A DNA stretch of 64,000 nt, taken from Chryseobacterium endalhagicum (GTDB lineage: Bacteria; Bacteroidota; Bacteroidia; Flavobacteriales; Weeksellaceae). The stretch spans positions 682,001 through 746,000 of the forward strand of contig NZ_JAELVM010000002.1 in assembly GCF_016745235.1 (NCBI RefSeq). The letters are read 5' to 3'. The translations under genes and the position numbers were made by a program. Below, one piece after another: positions 7,637 to 16,811 of this stretch. The notes under the pieces are model-generated. The model had not been told where the DNA came from and ran no database searches. It worked only from the letters and a program-made list of their open reading frames with translations. Position 1 is the stretch's first letter; each line of letters begins with the position of its first letter.

Positions 7637-9220
7637 ATGCATACTATTTTACCTTTTTTCCTGGCGATGATAGCCGCTATCGTTCTGCTGAATATGTGGG
7701 CAACCAAACTGAAAATTGCCTACCCGATCCTGCTGGTTGTATTTGGACTGCTCGTAAGCTTTGTTCCCGGCCTTCCTGTAGTGAAGATAGATCCGGACCT
7801 TATTTTCTTTATATTTTTGCCGCCGTTGCTTTTTGAAGCTTCCTGGACCATTTCTTTTAAAGAGATGAAAAGATGGTGGCGGATTATCGGAAGTTTTGCT
7901 TTTCTGGTCGTTTTCTTTACGGCACTTTCAGTAGCGGTGGCCGCTAATTATTTTATTCCAGGGTTTACCATTGCATTAGGCTTTTTATTAGGTGGAATTG
8001 TTTCTCCGCCCGATGCCGTGAGTACCGGTGCCATCATGAAATTTGTAAAGATCCCGAAAACAACTTCCTCTATTTTAGAAGGCGAAAGCCTTTTGAATGA
8101 TGCCTCTTCCCTTATTATTTTCCGTTTTGCACTCATTGCGGTGGGAACAGGACAGTTTGTGTGGCAGGAAGCTTCCCTGAGTTTTTTATGGATGGTAATC
8201 GGCGGTGCGGGAATCGGGCTGCTGTTGGGGTGGATTTTTGTTCAGGCTCATAAAAGGCTTCCTACCGATGCTCCTTCAGATATTGCGCTTACGTTTGTGG
8301 AACCTTACCTCATGTACTGGGTGGCGGAACAGATGCATTGCTCTGGTGTGCTGGCTGTAGTATGTGGAGGTTTATTTATGTCTACGAGACGTCTGGTTTT
8401 CCTCAACAGTGCCAGCAGGATAAAAGGTCTTAGCGTATGGGAAAGCGTTGTTTTTATTCTGAATGGAATAGTTTTCCTGCTTATCGGTCTGGAACTTCCG
8501 GAAATTGTAGGAGGGCTGCGTTCCGAAGGAATCCCGTTGGGAACCGCTATTAAATATGGAGTATGGGTAACCCTTGTTCTCATATTGGCCCGGATCATCA
8601 GTGCCTATGCTGCCATGATGGCTACCCTGATCTTCAGGCCAAGTGTGGCTCCGCGCGCATCCACCAGAAGGAGAAGTCTTTTGATGCCTCTTTTTCTCGG
8701 ATGGACCGGAATGCGGGGGGTGGTCTCTCTGGCGGCAGCGCTGGCTATTCCTCTTACGCTTGAAAACGGAATGCCTTTTCCCAACAGGAATTTAATCCTC
8801 TTTATCACATTCGTGGTCATCCTGCTTACCTTGCTGGTTCAGGGGCTTACCTTGCCTTATTTCATCAATAAAGGGCATGCCTTCCAGGATTTTATGAATG
8901 AAGATGAGGAAGAAAAGACCAGACAGAAAATAAAATACGAACTGAAGCAACACGTTTATCATTTTCTGAAAACAAAACATGAAAACGAACTTCAGGGCCA
9001 TGCCGGAATAGAAAGAATGCTGAAGCACTGGGAAGAAAAAACAAAAGCCAATGACGACGGCTGGATGAATGAAAAAAATAAAGTAATTTTTGTTGAAATG
9101 CTCGAAAGTCAGAGGCAGTATCTTTCAGAGCTGAATAAAGATGTGAGCATCAATGAAGAAGTGATCCGCCAGCACTTATACCAGATCGATCTGGAAGAAG
9201 AACGGTTAAAAATGATCTGA
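7637..9220 (+). CDS. Na+/H+ antiporter, CPA1 family
   Basis: 527 residues, with about a dozen hydrophobic segments in the first ~415 and a hydrophilic, charged cytoplasmic tail of about 110 residues. Family motifs are visible: PPLLFEA (62-68), the discontinuous-helix region SPPDAVST with Asp126, and the ion-binding pair Asn154-Asp155 in LLNDASS. Members exchange cytoplasmic Na+ (or K+) for protons in the inner membrane and help control pH and salt. It stands alone, divergent from the endolysin. Confidence 0.9.
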   Translation: MHTILPFFLAMIAAIVLLNMWATKLKIAYPILLVVFGLLVSFVPGLPVVKIDPDLIFFIFLPPLLFEASWTISFKEMKRWWRIIGSFAFLVVFFTALSVAVAANYFIPGFTIALGFLLGGIVSPPDAVSTGAIMKFVKIPKTTSSILEGESLLNDASSLIIFRFALIAVGTGQFVWQEASLSFLWMVIGGAGIGLLLGWIFVQAHKRLPTDAPSDIALTFVEPYLMYWVAEQMHCSGVLAVVCGGLFMSTRRLVFLNSASRIKGLSVWESVVFILNGIVFLLIGLELPEIVGGLRSEGIPLGTAIKYGVWVTLVLILARIISAYAAMMATLIFRPSVAPRASTRRRSLLMPLFLGWTGMRGVVSLAAALAIPLTLENGMPFPNRNLILFITFVVILLTLLVQGLTLPYFINKGHAFQDFMNEDEEEKTRQKIKYELKQHVYHFLKTKHENELQGHAGIERMLKHWEEKTKANDDGWMNEKNKVIFVEMLESQRQYLSELNKDVSINEEVIRQHLYQIDLEEERLKMI

Positions 9221-9259
9221 AACAGATGAATTCAGGGCAGGCAATTTATACGGTTAATG

Positions 9260-9280
9260 CGACAAAACGTGACGTGTTTG
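9260..9280. promoter_or_regulatory. Fifth copy of the region-1 operator motif
   Basis: CGACAAAACGTGACG (9260-9274) followed by TGTTT matches the plus-strand form of the four cluster motifs. It lies between the antiporter stop and umuC. On neither strand is a good TAnnTTTG box found 11 bp away (minus strand offers only TAAATTGC), so it may act as a more distant site or be a relic. Confidence 0.55.
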
Positions 9281-9362
9281 AAATAAATTAACTGTATAAT
9301 ATTCAATGTGTTAATTGTAATGTTAATTTTAAATTTAAAGAGAATAATTGTTTTTAAAGATG

Positions 9363-9370
9363 TAATTTTG
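9363..9370 (+). promoter_or_regulatory. -7 box before umuC
   Basis: TAATTTTG, 24 bp before the umuC ATG and 88 bp after the operator-like motif at 9260-9274. Confidence 0.45.
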
Positions 9371-9394
9371 CTTTAAAATTATCATTATTCTGCC

Positions 9395-10666
9395 ATGTAT
9401 GCGTTAGTAGACTGCAACAACTTTTTTGTTTCCTGCGAGAGAACTCTGGACCCGTCCCTCGAAGGAAAACCCGTTGTGGTACTTTCCAATAATGACGGCT
9501 GTGTGGTATCCAGAAGCAAAGAAGCCAAAGACCTTGGTATTCCTATGGCAGCTCCTGCATTTAAGTATAAAAATCTTTTCAGAGAGCACGATGTAAAAAG
9601 TTTCTCTGCCAAATTTGAACTCTATAATTACAAAAGCCAGCGGGTTATTGATATTTCAAAATCCTATGTCCTGGAATATGAAATTTACAGCATTGACGAG
9701 CTTTTCCTGGAACTTTCTGGCTTTAAATATGTAGATCTCCGCGAGTACTGCCTCAAGATCAAAAATGAAATCCAGGTTCTGGAAAATATTCCCGTAAGCA
9801 TCGGAATTGCACCCACCAAAACCCTTTGTAAAGTAGCCAACAGAATCGTAAAAGAATTTCCTGATCAATTTAACGGGGTTTATACCCTTGATACCCCTGA
9901 AAAAATTGAAAAGGCCCTGAAATGGCTCCACATAGGCGACGTCTGGGGAATAGGGCGCAGGCTTGCTGCCAAAATGCATGACAGCGGTGTTTATAAAGCC
10001 TGGGACCTTCTTCAGAAACCTGAAATGTGGGTACGGAAGATTATGGGAATTCACGGAGTAAGGATGATCAATGAGCTGAAAGGAATCCGCCAGCTGGAAC
10101 TGGATGCACCATCTCCTAAAAAGTCAATTGCCGTTACCCGGAGCTTTATGGAAATGCTTACCAAAAAAGAAGACGTCAGAGAACGTGTGGAAACTTTTGG
10201 AATGTATTGTTCCGAAAAACTCCGCAAGCAGAATACCTGCTGCAGGATGATCACCGTTTTTGTCCAGACCAACCGTTTCAGAAAAGACCTTCCGGAATAC
10301 AGAAATGCAAGAACAATGATCCTTCCCAATCCCACCAATTCCTCTATTCTCATAGGCAGGGTGGTGAACGAGCTTTTTGATGCTATTTACCGGGACGGGT
10401 TCCATTATAAAAAGGCAGGCGTTATCGTCAATGATTTCGTTCCTGAAAATGAAAGACTCATCAGCCTCTTTGAAGAAGATACCCAAAACCAGCATCTCCC
10501 TGTGATGAAAGCAATGGATGCCATGAATAAAAAATTTGGAAAAGATAAAGTGCGTCTCGGAAGTATGAGCGGGAAAAATACATTCGGGCGGGCCAGACTT
10601 TCTCCGGAGTATGAGGCGTTCTTAAAAAATAATACACTTCCTGAAGCAAATTTCCGATTTCATTAA
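9395..10666 (+). CDS. umuC: Y-family DNA polymerase, UmuC type
   Basis: 423 residues. The catalytic carboxylates of Y-family polymerases are present: Asp6 in YALVDCNNFF and Asp101/Glu102 in YSIDELFLELSG. GIGRRLAAKM marks the helix-hairpin-helix, and a little-finger domain plus a UmuC-type C-terminus follow. The enzyme copies past DNA lesions. Flavobacterial umuC is often preceded by a umuD-like S24 peptidase gene; none is here, so a processed UmuD partner must be encoded elsewhere or not used. The operator-like repeat 121 bp upstream links it by sequence to region 1. Confidence 0.92.
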   Translation: MYALVDCNNFFVSCERTLDPSLEGKPVVVLSNNDGCVVSRSKEAKDLGIPMAAPAFKYKNLFREHDVKSFSAKFELYNYKSQRVIDISKSYVLEYEIYSIDELFLELSGFKYVDLREYCLKIKNEIQVLENIPVSIGIAPTKTLCKVANRIVKEFPDQFNGVYTLDTPEKIEKALKWLHIGDVWGIGRRLAAKMHDSGVYKAWDLLQKPEMWVRKIMGIHGVRMINELKGIRQLELDAPSPKKSIAVTRSFMEMLTKKEDVRERVETFGMYCSEKLRKQNTCCRMITVFVQTNRFRKDLPEYRNARTMILPNPTNSSILIGRVVNELFDAIYRDGFHYKKAGVIVNDFVPENERLISLFEEDTQNQHLPVMKAMDAMNKKFGKDKVRLGSMSGKNTFGRARLSPEYEAFLKNNTLPEANFRFH

Positions 10667-10819
10667 ATGGTGACTTTTCCGCATTGATAGGTACGTACTA
10701 CTTCACTACTTCTTTTGGTTTTAATGGACTTGTAGTATATATGTAGAAGCTGATTTTTGCCCATTCTACTGTATAAATTCTACTTTTAGTGTCCAATTAA
10801 AATAAAGCAAGTAATTGAT

Positions 10820-13800
10820 ATGAAAAGAAAAATTGTACTTATTTGTGCATTGGCGGGTTCTGTTTCCGGTTTTGCACAGAGATGGACTCCTGTATCACAG
10901 AAGACCTCTCAGATAAGAAAGGAAGTTGAGGTAAAACAATCGTATCAGGTAGATTTGTCTACTTTAAGAAACCTTTTAAAAGATGCAGTTGAAACAGGAA
11001 ATGGTGCGCGTCCTGTAATTATTTCCTTACCGACAGCGGAGGGGAAAATTGAAAAATTTGCGGTATACAGCAATCCTGTCATGGAAAAATCCATAACAGA
11101 CAGGTATCAGCTGGGATCGTATGTAGGAGTAGGAATTGATGATCCTTCTAAATATGTAAGATTCAGTACAGCTCCTGCGGAAATGCAGTCCATGATTATT
11201 AAAGACGGAGTGTTCCAGTTTATTGAGCCTATTACTGCGGACAAACAAACCTATGGCGTATTCTATAAATCGAAAGGGGAAGGAGGAATACATGGCTTTG
11301 AATGCGGTGTTGAAGAACATGATCTTAATGACATCAAAAAATTAGCGGAAAACGGTAAAAAACAGCTTTCCAATGTAGGAATTACCCAAAGACCTACCAA
11401 TACAAGATACAGAACCTTCAGAATGGCCATGGCTGCGACCGGAGAATACACCCAGTTTCACGGGGGTAACGTAGCAGGAGCCACTACAGCCATTAATAAT
11501 ACGATGACCAGAATCAATGGTGTTTTTGAAAAAGATTTCGGAGCCCACTTTATTGTTCAGGATCTTCCGGGAATTATCTATACAGATCCTGCCAACGATT
11601 TTTATATTCCTCAGGCGGCTCAGGGTGATCCGTCTCTTAATTTACAGCTTCAAAGATTGCTGACTACTGAGGTTCAGAGTGCCAATTATGATATCGGACA
11701 CGTATTTCACAGAAATGCAGGCGGAAGCAGAAACGGAAATGCCGGAGGAATAGGGATTGTATGTACAAATCCTGCTGATAATAATGATTCGGAATCTAAA
11801 GGAGCTGCTTTTTCCATGAGCCCGGATCCGGTAGGAGAGGTTTTCGACCTGATGGCAGCTCACGAAATGGGACACCAGCTGGGAGCCAATCATACCTTCT
11901 CGATGAGAACGGAAGGCAGCGGCGCGAATGTAGAACCTTGGGGCGGGACAACCATTATGGGCTACCCGGGAATCACTCAGGATAATATCCAGAACAATAT
12001 GGACGGATATTTCCATTACAAATCCATTTCGCAGGTATTGGATAATCTGGAAAGCAAACCTAACTGTGGTGTGGCCCAGCAAATAGTAAACAATACAGCA
12101 CCTGCCATTACGCCGCTTGCCAATTATTCCATTCCGAAAGGAACGGCTTATTATCTTGATGCAGCGGTTGTGGATGCTGAGAATGATGCGTTCAACTATA
12201 CCTGGGAGCAGTACAACAGTGTAGGAGACCAAAACTCAATATCAGGAGACAGCGGCTGGGGATATAATAATGAAGGAGCCATCTCAAGATCATTACCGGG
12301 AACTGAAACCAGCAGAAGGTATTTCCCTAAACTGGCAAGCGTAATGAATGGTGTATTGACCGATACCCAGGGATGGGAAACCGTTTCCTATATTCCGAGA
12401 GTACTGAATTATGCCGTGACCGTAAGAGATCAGAATGCACAAAGACCTATGACTTCTACAGCAGAAAACGTAGTGACCGTAGGAAATGACGGACCTTTCA
12501 AATTCAATGGACTTACCACGTCTTCAGTTTTATACAATAATTTAGAGAACACGATTTATTGGGATGCAGCCAACACCAATGCCGCTCCATATAACGTAGC
12601 CAATGTAAAAATTGATTACACCACAAATAACGGAACCACCTGGACAGATCTGGTAGCATCTACACCAAATACAGGAAGTTATGCTGTTCAGATGCCTGCC
12701 AACCTGAACGGAGCCGTTAAGCTGAGAATATCTGCGCTTAATAATATTTTCTATGCTGTTTCACCTGCAATCAATGTGGCAGCGGGCCCTACTTCTGCCG
12801 GAGCTGCACCAACCGGTGTTTCGGCAATAAATACAGAAATTTTCAAAACGACAGCCAGAGTATCCTGGAATAAAGTTTCCGGAGCCACCTATTCCATCAA
12901 CTACAGAAAAACAGGAGCTGCGAACTGGTCCAATATAACAAGCACAACCAATTCTGTCGTATTGAATGCTCTTGAAGATGAAAGCAATTATGAAGCACAG
13001 ATAGCAGCGGTGGTGAACAGTGTGCCGGGAACATTCTCCAACAATTACACGTTTAAAACCAAAGGATTAACAAGCGCAGATTACTGTCTGATGACGACCG
13101 GAGGAAGCGGGGGCCAGTTCAATAGTGGTCTTATCAGGCTGACTTTATCTAATTTAAACTATACATTCACAGGAATGGACGTGTACAGAACCTACCGTGA
13201 TTTTAGTGAAGATGCAACCAAAATTATTAACCTGACAGAAGGTGTTCAGTATACGGCCAATTTCAGAAACCTTGGAGGAGGGAACTTTAATGACTGGCTG
13301 GAAATCTGGATAGATTATAACAGAAACGGAGCTTTTGAAGATGCTGAGAAAGTAGCTTCCAGCAGCGGTGTTCCGGTTTATGTGGCGAATGCCGGTGCGT
13401 ATCTGCGTGACGGAAATGTAACGTTTACAGTTCCTGCGGGAGTGTATTCGGCAGATAAAACCTTGAGAATGAGAGTAGCAAGTACGTTCTTTAATGCAGC
13501 AAGCGGACCATGCGGAAGCCCGGCAATTCCTGTAAACGGAGGCGTTCTTTCCGTTGGGTCATTCAGAGACTTCTCTGTAAGAATTGCGGATACTAATGCT
13601 CTTGCCGCCAAAGATGTAGTAAAAACTCCAAACGCTGAAATATCCATTTACCCGAATCCGGCCGATACTTTTGTTGAGATTAGAAACCTGAAGGAAAGTG
13701 CAGACTATAAGATCCACGATGCATCAGGAAGACTGGCTCAGGAGGGAACGGTACAGAACCAGAAAATTAATGTAGCCGGATTAATGAAAGGTTTGTATAT

Positions 13801-13855
13801 CCTTACTTTAAAAACCAAGGAAGGAGTAAACAGTGTAAAACTGATCAAGAAATAA
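10820..13855 (+). CDS. Secreted reprolysin-like metalloprotease with T9SS sorting domain
   Basis: 1011 residues. A signal peptide ends at GFAQ near residue 20. The metzincin zinc signature HEMGHQLGANH starts at residue 348, giving three His ligands and catalytic Glu349. After the protease domain come a fibronectin type III domain (about 667-750), a GEVED-type domain (about 820-915, with WLEIWIDYNRNGAFED) and a C-terminal T9SS type A sorting domain (IYPNPADTFVEI to the end). It should be exported through Sec and T9SS and released or bound at the surface. It is a single-gene unit, with a hairpin terminator downstream at 13983. Confidence 0.92.
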   Translation: MKRKIVLICALAGSVSGFAQRWTPVSQKTSQIRKEVEVKQSYQVDLSTLRNLLKDAVETGNGARPVIISLPTAEGKIEKFAVYSNPVMEKSITDRYQLGSYVGVGIDDPSKYVRFSTAPAEMQSMIIKDGVFQFIEPITADKQTYGVFYKSKGEGGIHGFECGVEEHDLNDIKKLAENGKKQLSNVGITQRPTNTRYRTFRMAMAATGEYTQFHGGNVAGATTAINNTMTRINGVFEKDFGAHFIVQDLPGIIYTDPANDFYIPQAAQGDPSLNLQLQRLLTTEVQSANYDIGHVFHRNAGGSRNGNAGGIGIVCTNPADNNDSESKGAAFSMSPDPVGEVFDLMAAHEMGHQLGANHTFSMRTEGSGANVEPWGGTTIMGYPGITQDNIQNNMDGYFHYKSISQVLDNLESKPNCGVAQQIVNNTAPAITPLANYSIPKGTAYYLDAAVVDAENDAFNYTWEQYNSVGDQNSISGDSGWGYNNEGAISRSLPGTETSRRYFPKLASVMNGVLTDTQGWETVSYIPRVLNYAVTVRDQNAQRPMTSTAENVVTVGNDGPFKFNGLTTSSVLYNNLENTIYWDAANTNAAPYNVANVKIDYTTNNGTTWTDLVASTPNTGSYAVQMPANLNGAVKLRISALNNIFYAVSPAINVAAGPTSAGAAPTGVSAINTEIFKTTARVSWNKVSGATYSINYRKTGAANWSNITSTTNSVVLNALEDESNYEAQIAAVVNSVPGTFSNNYTFKTKGLTSADYCLMTTGGSGGQFNSGLIRLTLSNLNYTFTGMDVYRTYRDFSEDATKIINLTEGVQYTANFRNLGGGNFNDWLEIWIDYNRNGAFEDAEKVASSSGVPVYVANAGAYLRDGNVTFTVPAGVYSADKTLRMRVASTFFNAASGPCGSPAIPVNGGVLSVGSFRDFSVRIADTNALAAKDVVKTPNAEISIYPNPADTFVEIRNLKESADYKIHDASGRLAQEGTVQNQKINVAGLMKGLYILTLKTKEGVNSVKLIKK

Positions 13856-13982
13856 TAATCAGACTCATAGAATAACTTTTAATAAAAAGTAATTCAGATT
13901 AAAACTGAGAACTTACTGAGATCAGTAGTTTCAATTTTAATATATTTTTTCAACGCTAGTTACATAGTGAGATTTAGTGAAG

Positions 13983-14005
13983 CAGCCCTTTGGGGCTGTT
14001 TTTTT
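13983..14005 (+). terminator. Rho-independent terminator
   Basis: CAGCCC-TTTG-GGGCTG stem-loop followed by seven T. It sits in the 347-bp gap after the metalloprotease gene; the rest of that gap holds only the promoter of the next gene. Confidence 0.75.
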
Positions 14006-14132
14006 ATGCAGAAAAAGGGAATTTATAAAGCTTATTTTTCTGATTTATATTGGAATTCCGAATTTTGGTAGAGTTTAAATTCATGTAAGTGTTACATTTT
14101 CAGTTAGTTGTTGTTTTGTGGGTTTTTAGCCT

Positions 14133-14165
14133 GTTGTACGGGCAGTCCATTTGAATTTATCTTTG
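14133..14165 (+). promoter_or_regulatory. Promoter of the C1q-like gene trio
   Basis: TTG at 14133-14135, 22 bp, then TATCTTTG at 14158-14165: a good Bacteroidota promoter, 38 bp before the first ATG. Confidence 0.6.
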
Positions 14166-14202
14166 CAGAAGAATTTTTCAGATTCTAAAAACCACAAATT
14201 AC

Positions 14203-15066
14203 ATGAAAAAATTAAACACATTGATGAAAAGTGTAGTGGCTGGAGGATGTTTTTTATTCAACTTTACCAACGCTCAGGTTGGAATCAATACATCAAATCC
14301 TCAGACCGGACTTCATATGGATGGAGCCAAAGACAATCCGCTTTCCACCATCCCGACTGCTGCCCAGGCGGCCAACGATGTAGTATTTACCGCCAACGGT
14401 GAAATAGGAATAGGAACGCTGAGTCCATCCGTAAAAATAGATGCAAGATCGGCCACTAATGCAGACAATGCCGTAGGGATAGGAGAAACTACGCAGACAG
14501 CTTCTGCAGCAGGTTCCGGAGCGATGAGGTACAATCCGCTGAATGGCGGAAAAATGCAGTATTCGGATGGAGTGGTGTGGCAGGACCTTATCTCTTCCCC
14601 TACAAAAGCAGTTGTTGTAGCCAATATCAAAGCGGCCAATTTTGCCATTAAAGTACCTTACCAGGTTTCAACCGGAATCTCAGGATGGACAGAAATTTCC
14701 GATCCCACGGCCAACTTTATTCCCTCAACAGGCATCTTTACAGCACCGCGAACCGGAGTCTATCTGGTTGCATTTACCTACGATTTTGTAAGAATTCCTA
14801 TTGTTTCAGGCTACTTTTCTGAAGCCAGATATGTGGTGAACGGAAATACAGTCGTTAAAAAATGTGTAAAATCTTTTTCAAATACCTCTAAACAGGCACA
14901 GGTGGCAGGTTCATGCGTTGCCGGAGTTCAGCTCAATAAAGGCGATACTTTTCAGCCGCATATTTACCAGTCGGTATATAACAGCGGAAGCTTAAGTCTC
15001 CGGACGGATCTTACCCCGGCAAGTAACGATTATGGTTTTGTGAATCTTTCCATTGTAGAACAGTAA
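14203..15066 (+). CDS. Secreted C1q/TNF-like protein, copy 1
   Basis: 287 residues. A signal peptide ends at TNAQ; the mature protein starts VGINTSNPQTGLHMDG, a pattern shared by many flavobacterial surface and fibre proteins. The middle carries GAMRYN and YSDGVVWQDL. The C-terminal ~140 residues (STGIFTAPRTGVYLVAFTY through FVNLSIVEQ) look like a C1q/TNF-like jelly-roll. There is no T9SS sorting domain. It is the first of three tandem paralogues 10 bp apart, probably co-transcribed from the promoter at 14133. Function unknown; the fold suggests a trimeric secreted binding protein. Confidence 0.75.
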   Translation: MKKLNTLMKSVVAGGCFLFNFTNAQVGINTSNPQTGLHMDGAKDNPLSTIPTAAQAANDVVFTANGEIGIGTLSPSVKIDARSATNADNAVGIGETTQTASAAGSGAMRYNPLNGGKMQYSDGVVWQDLISSPTKAVVVANIKAANFAIKVPYQVSTGISGWTEISDPTANFIPSTGIFTAPRTGVYLVAFTYDFVRIPIVSGYFSEARYVVNGNTVVKKCVKSFSNTSKQAQVAGSCVAGVQLNKGDTFQPHIYQSVYNSGSLSLRTDLTPASNDYGFVNLSIVEQ

Positions 15067-15076
15067 CCCATTTGAT

Positions 15077-15889
15077 ATGAAAAAAAGATTAGCATTGATT
15101 GTAATGATCACCGGAAGTTGTTTCATTAAAGCACAGATAGGAATTAATATGTCTGCTCCTGAAGCCATTCTTCATGTAGACGGTCAGAAAAATACAGCAC
15201 CCGCAGTTCCATCCAGCTATTATGATGATGTAGTCGTAACATCCTCTGGAAATATGGGTGTAGGAACAAAAACACCGAAAACCAGATTGGATTTACGTTC
15301 TGAGGAACATCTGAATGCCCTTGGTCTCGGAGGAACATCACAAACAGCCTCTGCGGCAAAAGCAGGAGCGATGAGGTATAATTCAGGGACACAGGATCTG
15401 AGCTATTCCAATGGAACGGCCTGGGTTCCGCTGGCTCACAAAGCGCCCAATGATTTTGTGGACGCTGAAAACGCTTCGGTACAGTCTTTTACCAGCGGAA
15501 CACAGGCTGCGGTAACTAACTGGACCAAAAAAACAGATGTCAACGGAAGTTTTAATTCCGGAACGGGGACCTTTGTAGCATCGAAAACCGGAATTTATAT
15601 TGTTGCTTTCACATTTTCACTCGCATCGGGCACTATTGCCAACGATTCGCGCTATGAAACACTGATTCAGACCAATTCTGCCTCTTCAGCCACGAATAAG
15701 GTCTTCAAATGCGTAGGAAGTTATCCGGGAACCAATACGCTGTCCAACCGTGTTGCAGGAAACTGTTCCGGAATTTTCAATCTGAACCAGGGAGACCAGA
15801 TCACGGTAAGTCTGAACCAGGCTTTAGGAACAGCAAAAACATTAGACACAGATGCCTCACTCACCTCTTTAAGTATTTTCGGACTATAA
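15077..15889 (+). CDS. Secreted C1q/TNF-like protein, copy 2
   Basis: 270 residues, with a signal peptide ending FIKAQ and a mature start IGINMSAPEAILHVDGQ. It shares the layout of copy 1: a TQTASAAKAGAMRYN segment, YSNGTAWVPL, and a C-terminal C1q-like domain (TGTFVASKTGIYIVAFTF). Two Cys in the C-terminal half (FKCVGSY and GNCSGIF) align with those of the paralogues and could form a disulfide. Confidence 0.75.
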   Translation: MKKRLALIVMITGSCFIKAQIGINMSAPEAILHVDGQKNTAPAVPSSYYDDVVVTSSGNMGVGTKTPKTRLDLRSEEHLNALGLGGTSQTASAAKAGAMRYNSGTQDLSYSNGTAWVPLAHKAPNDFVDAENASVQSFTSGTQAAVTNWTKKTDVNGSFNSGTGTFVASKTGIYIVAFTFSLASGTIANDSRYETLIQTNSASSATNKVFKCVGSYPGTNTLSNRVAGNCSGIFNLNQGDQITVSLNQALGTAKTLDTDASLTSLSIFGL

Positions 15890-15899
15890 AAAAACACGA

Positions 15900-16811
15900 A
15901 TGATGAAAAAGAAATACCTGCTGATGATCTCAGCCTTAATTTTTAACTGCACTTATTCGCAAATCGGGATCAATACCCCAAATCCGAGAGGGATTCTTCA
16001 TGCCGACGGGCAGAAAGACAATCCCGTCTCAGGAACCTCATTTACACCGGCTCAGCAGGTGAATGACGTTCTGATCACCAATACAGGAAGGGTAGGAGCC
16101 GGAACCCACAGCCCGGCTGTAAAGGTAGATGCAAGAAATTCCGGGAACGGAGCCATTGGTTTTGGAACCTCTTCACTTACTGTGGCAGTGGCAGAAGAAG
16201 GAGCCGTCCGCTACAATACCGGAATGGAATACTCCAACGGAAATGAGTGGCTTCCGATGCTTACCGCTCAGCCCACGGTTAACAAGGTCATCGTTATTGC
16301 TGCCAAAACAGACAATTCTGTAAAGCTTGTTTCCCCTTCAGTAGCGGCTACCACGGGTTTACAGAATCGTCAGAGTAATTATCTGGTAGGATGGACCAAA
16401 GTTTTTGAAAGTAATTCAGGGAGTGCTTTTAATGCATCAACGGGAATTTTTACAGCCCCTCGTAATGGGGTTTATGTAGCTTCTTTTACAACAGATTTAG
16501 CTCCTCTGGCCATCAATTATACCGCAGATCCTTTAAACCCGATTCAGATAGAAGCGATCTGGCAGCTGTATGATAACACAACGGGAGTGCTGGCCGCCAA
16601 TATTGTAAACACCGTGAAATGTGTCAATACCATGTCCTCCAACAGCAACGGAAATATAGATGCGGGAAGCAATTGTACGGCCTCTTTCTATATGACGGCG
16701 GGACAAAGGCTGATGCCTTATATCTGGTTTAATTTAAACAGCCTTAATACGGCAGGTTTCTCCCTGAACAACACCGGGGGATATAATAACCTGACCATCG
16801 CAGAGCAGTAA
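15900..16811 (+). CDS. Secreted C1q/TNF-like protein, copy 3
   Basis: 303 residues, with a signal peptide ending CTYSQ and a mature start IGINTPNPRGILHADGQ. It has the same GAVRYN and YSNGNEW segments and a C-terminal C1q-like domain (STGIFTAPRNGVYVASFTT), again with paired Cys (VKCVNTM, SNCTASF). ATG at 15903 is an equally good start. Its stop codon (16809-16811) directly abuts the stop codon of the convergent regulator gene, with no terminator between them. Confidence 0.75.
   Translation: MMKKKYLLMISALIFNCTYSQIGINTPNPRGILHADGQKDNPVSGTSFTPAQQVNDVLITNTGRVGAGTHSPAVKVDARNSGNGAIGFGTSSLTVAVAEEGAVRYNTGMEYSNGNEWLPMLTAQPTVNKVIVIAAKTDNSVKLVSPSVAATTGLQNRQSNYLVGWTKVFESNSGSAFNASTGIFTAPRNGVYVASFTTDLAPLAINYTADPLNPIQIEAIWQLYDNTTGVLAANIVNTVKCVNTMSSNSNGNIDAGSNCTASFYMTAGQRLMPYIWFNLNSLNTAGFSLNNTGGYNNLTIAEQ

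Noticed and set aside
9241..9274. Minus-strand promoter at the fifth operator copy
   Set aside because: The box at the expected 11-bp spacing is TAAATTGC, a poor match, and no minus-strand gene follows.
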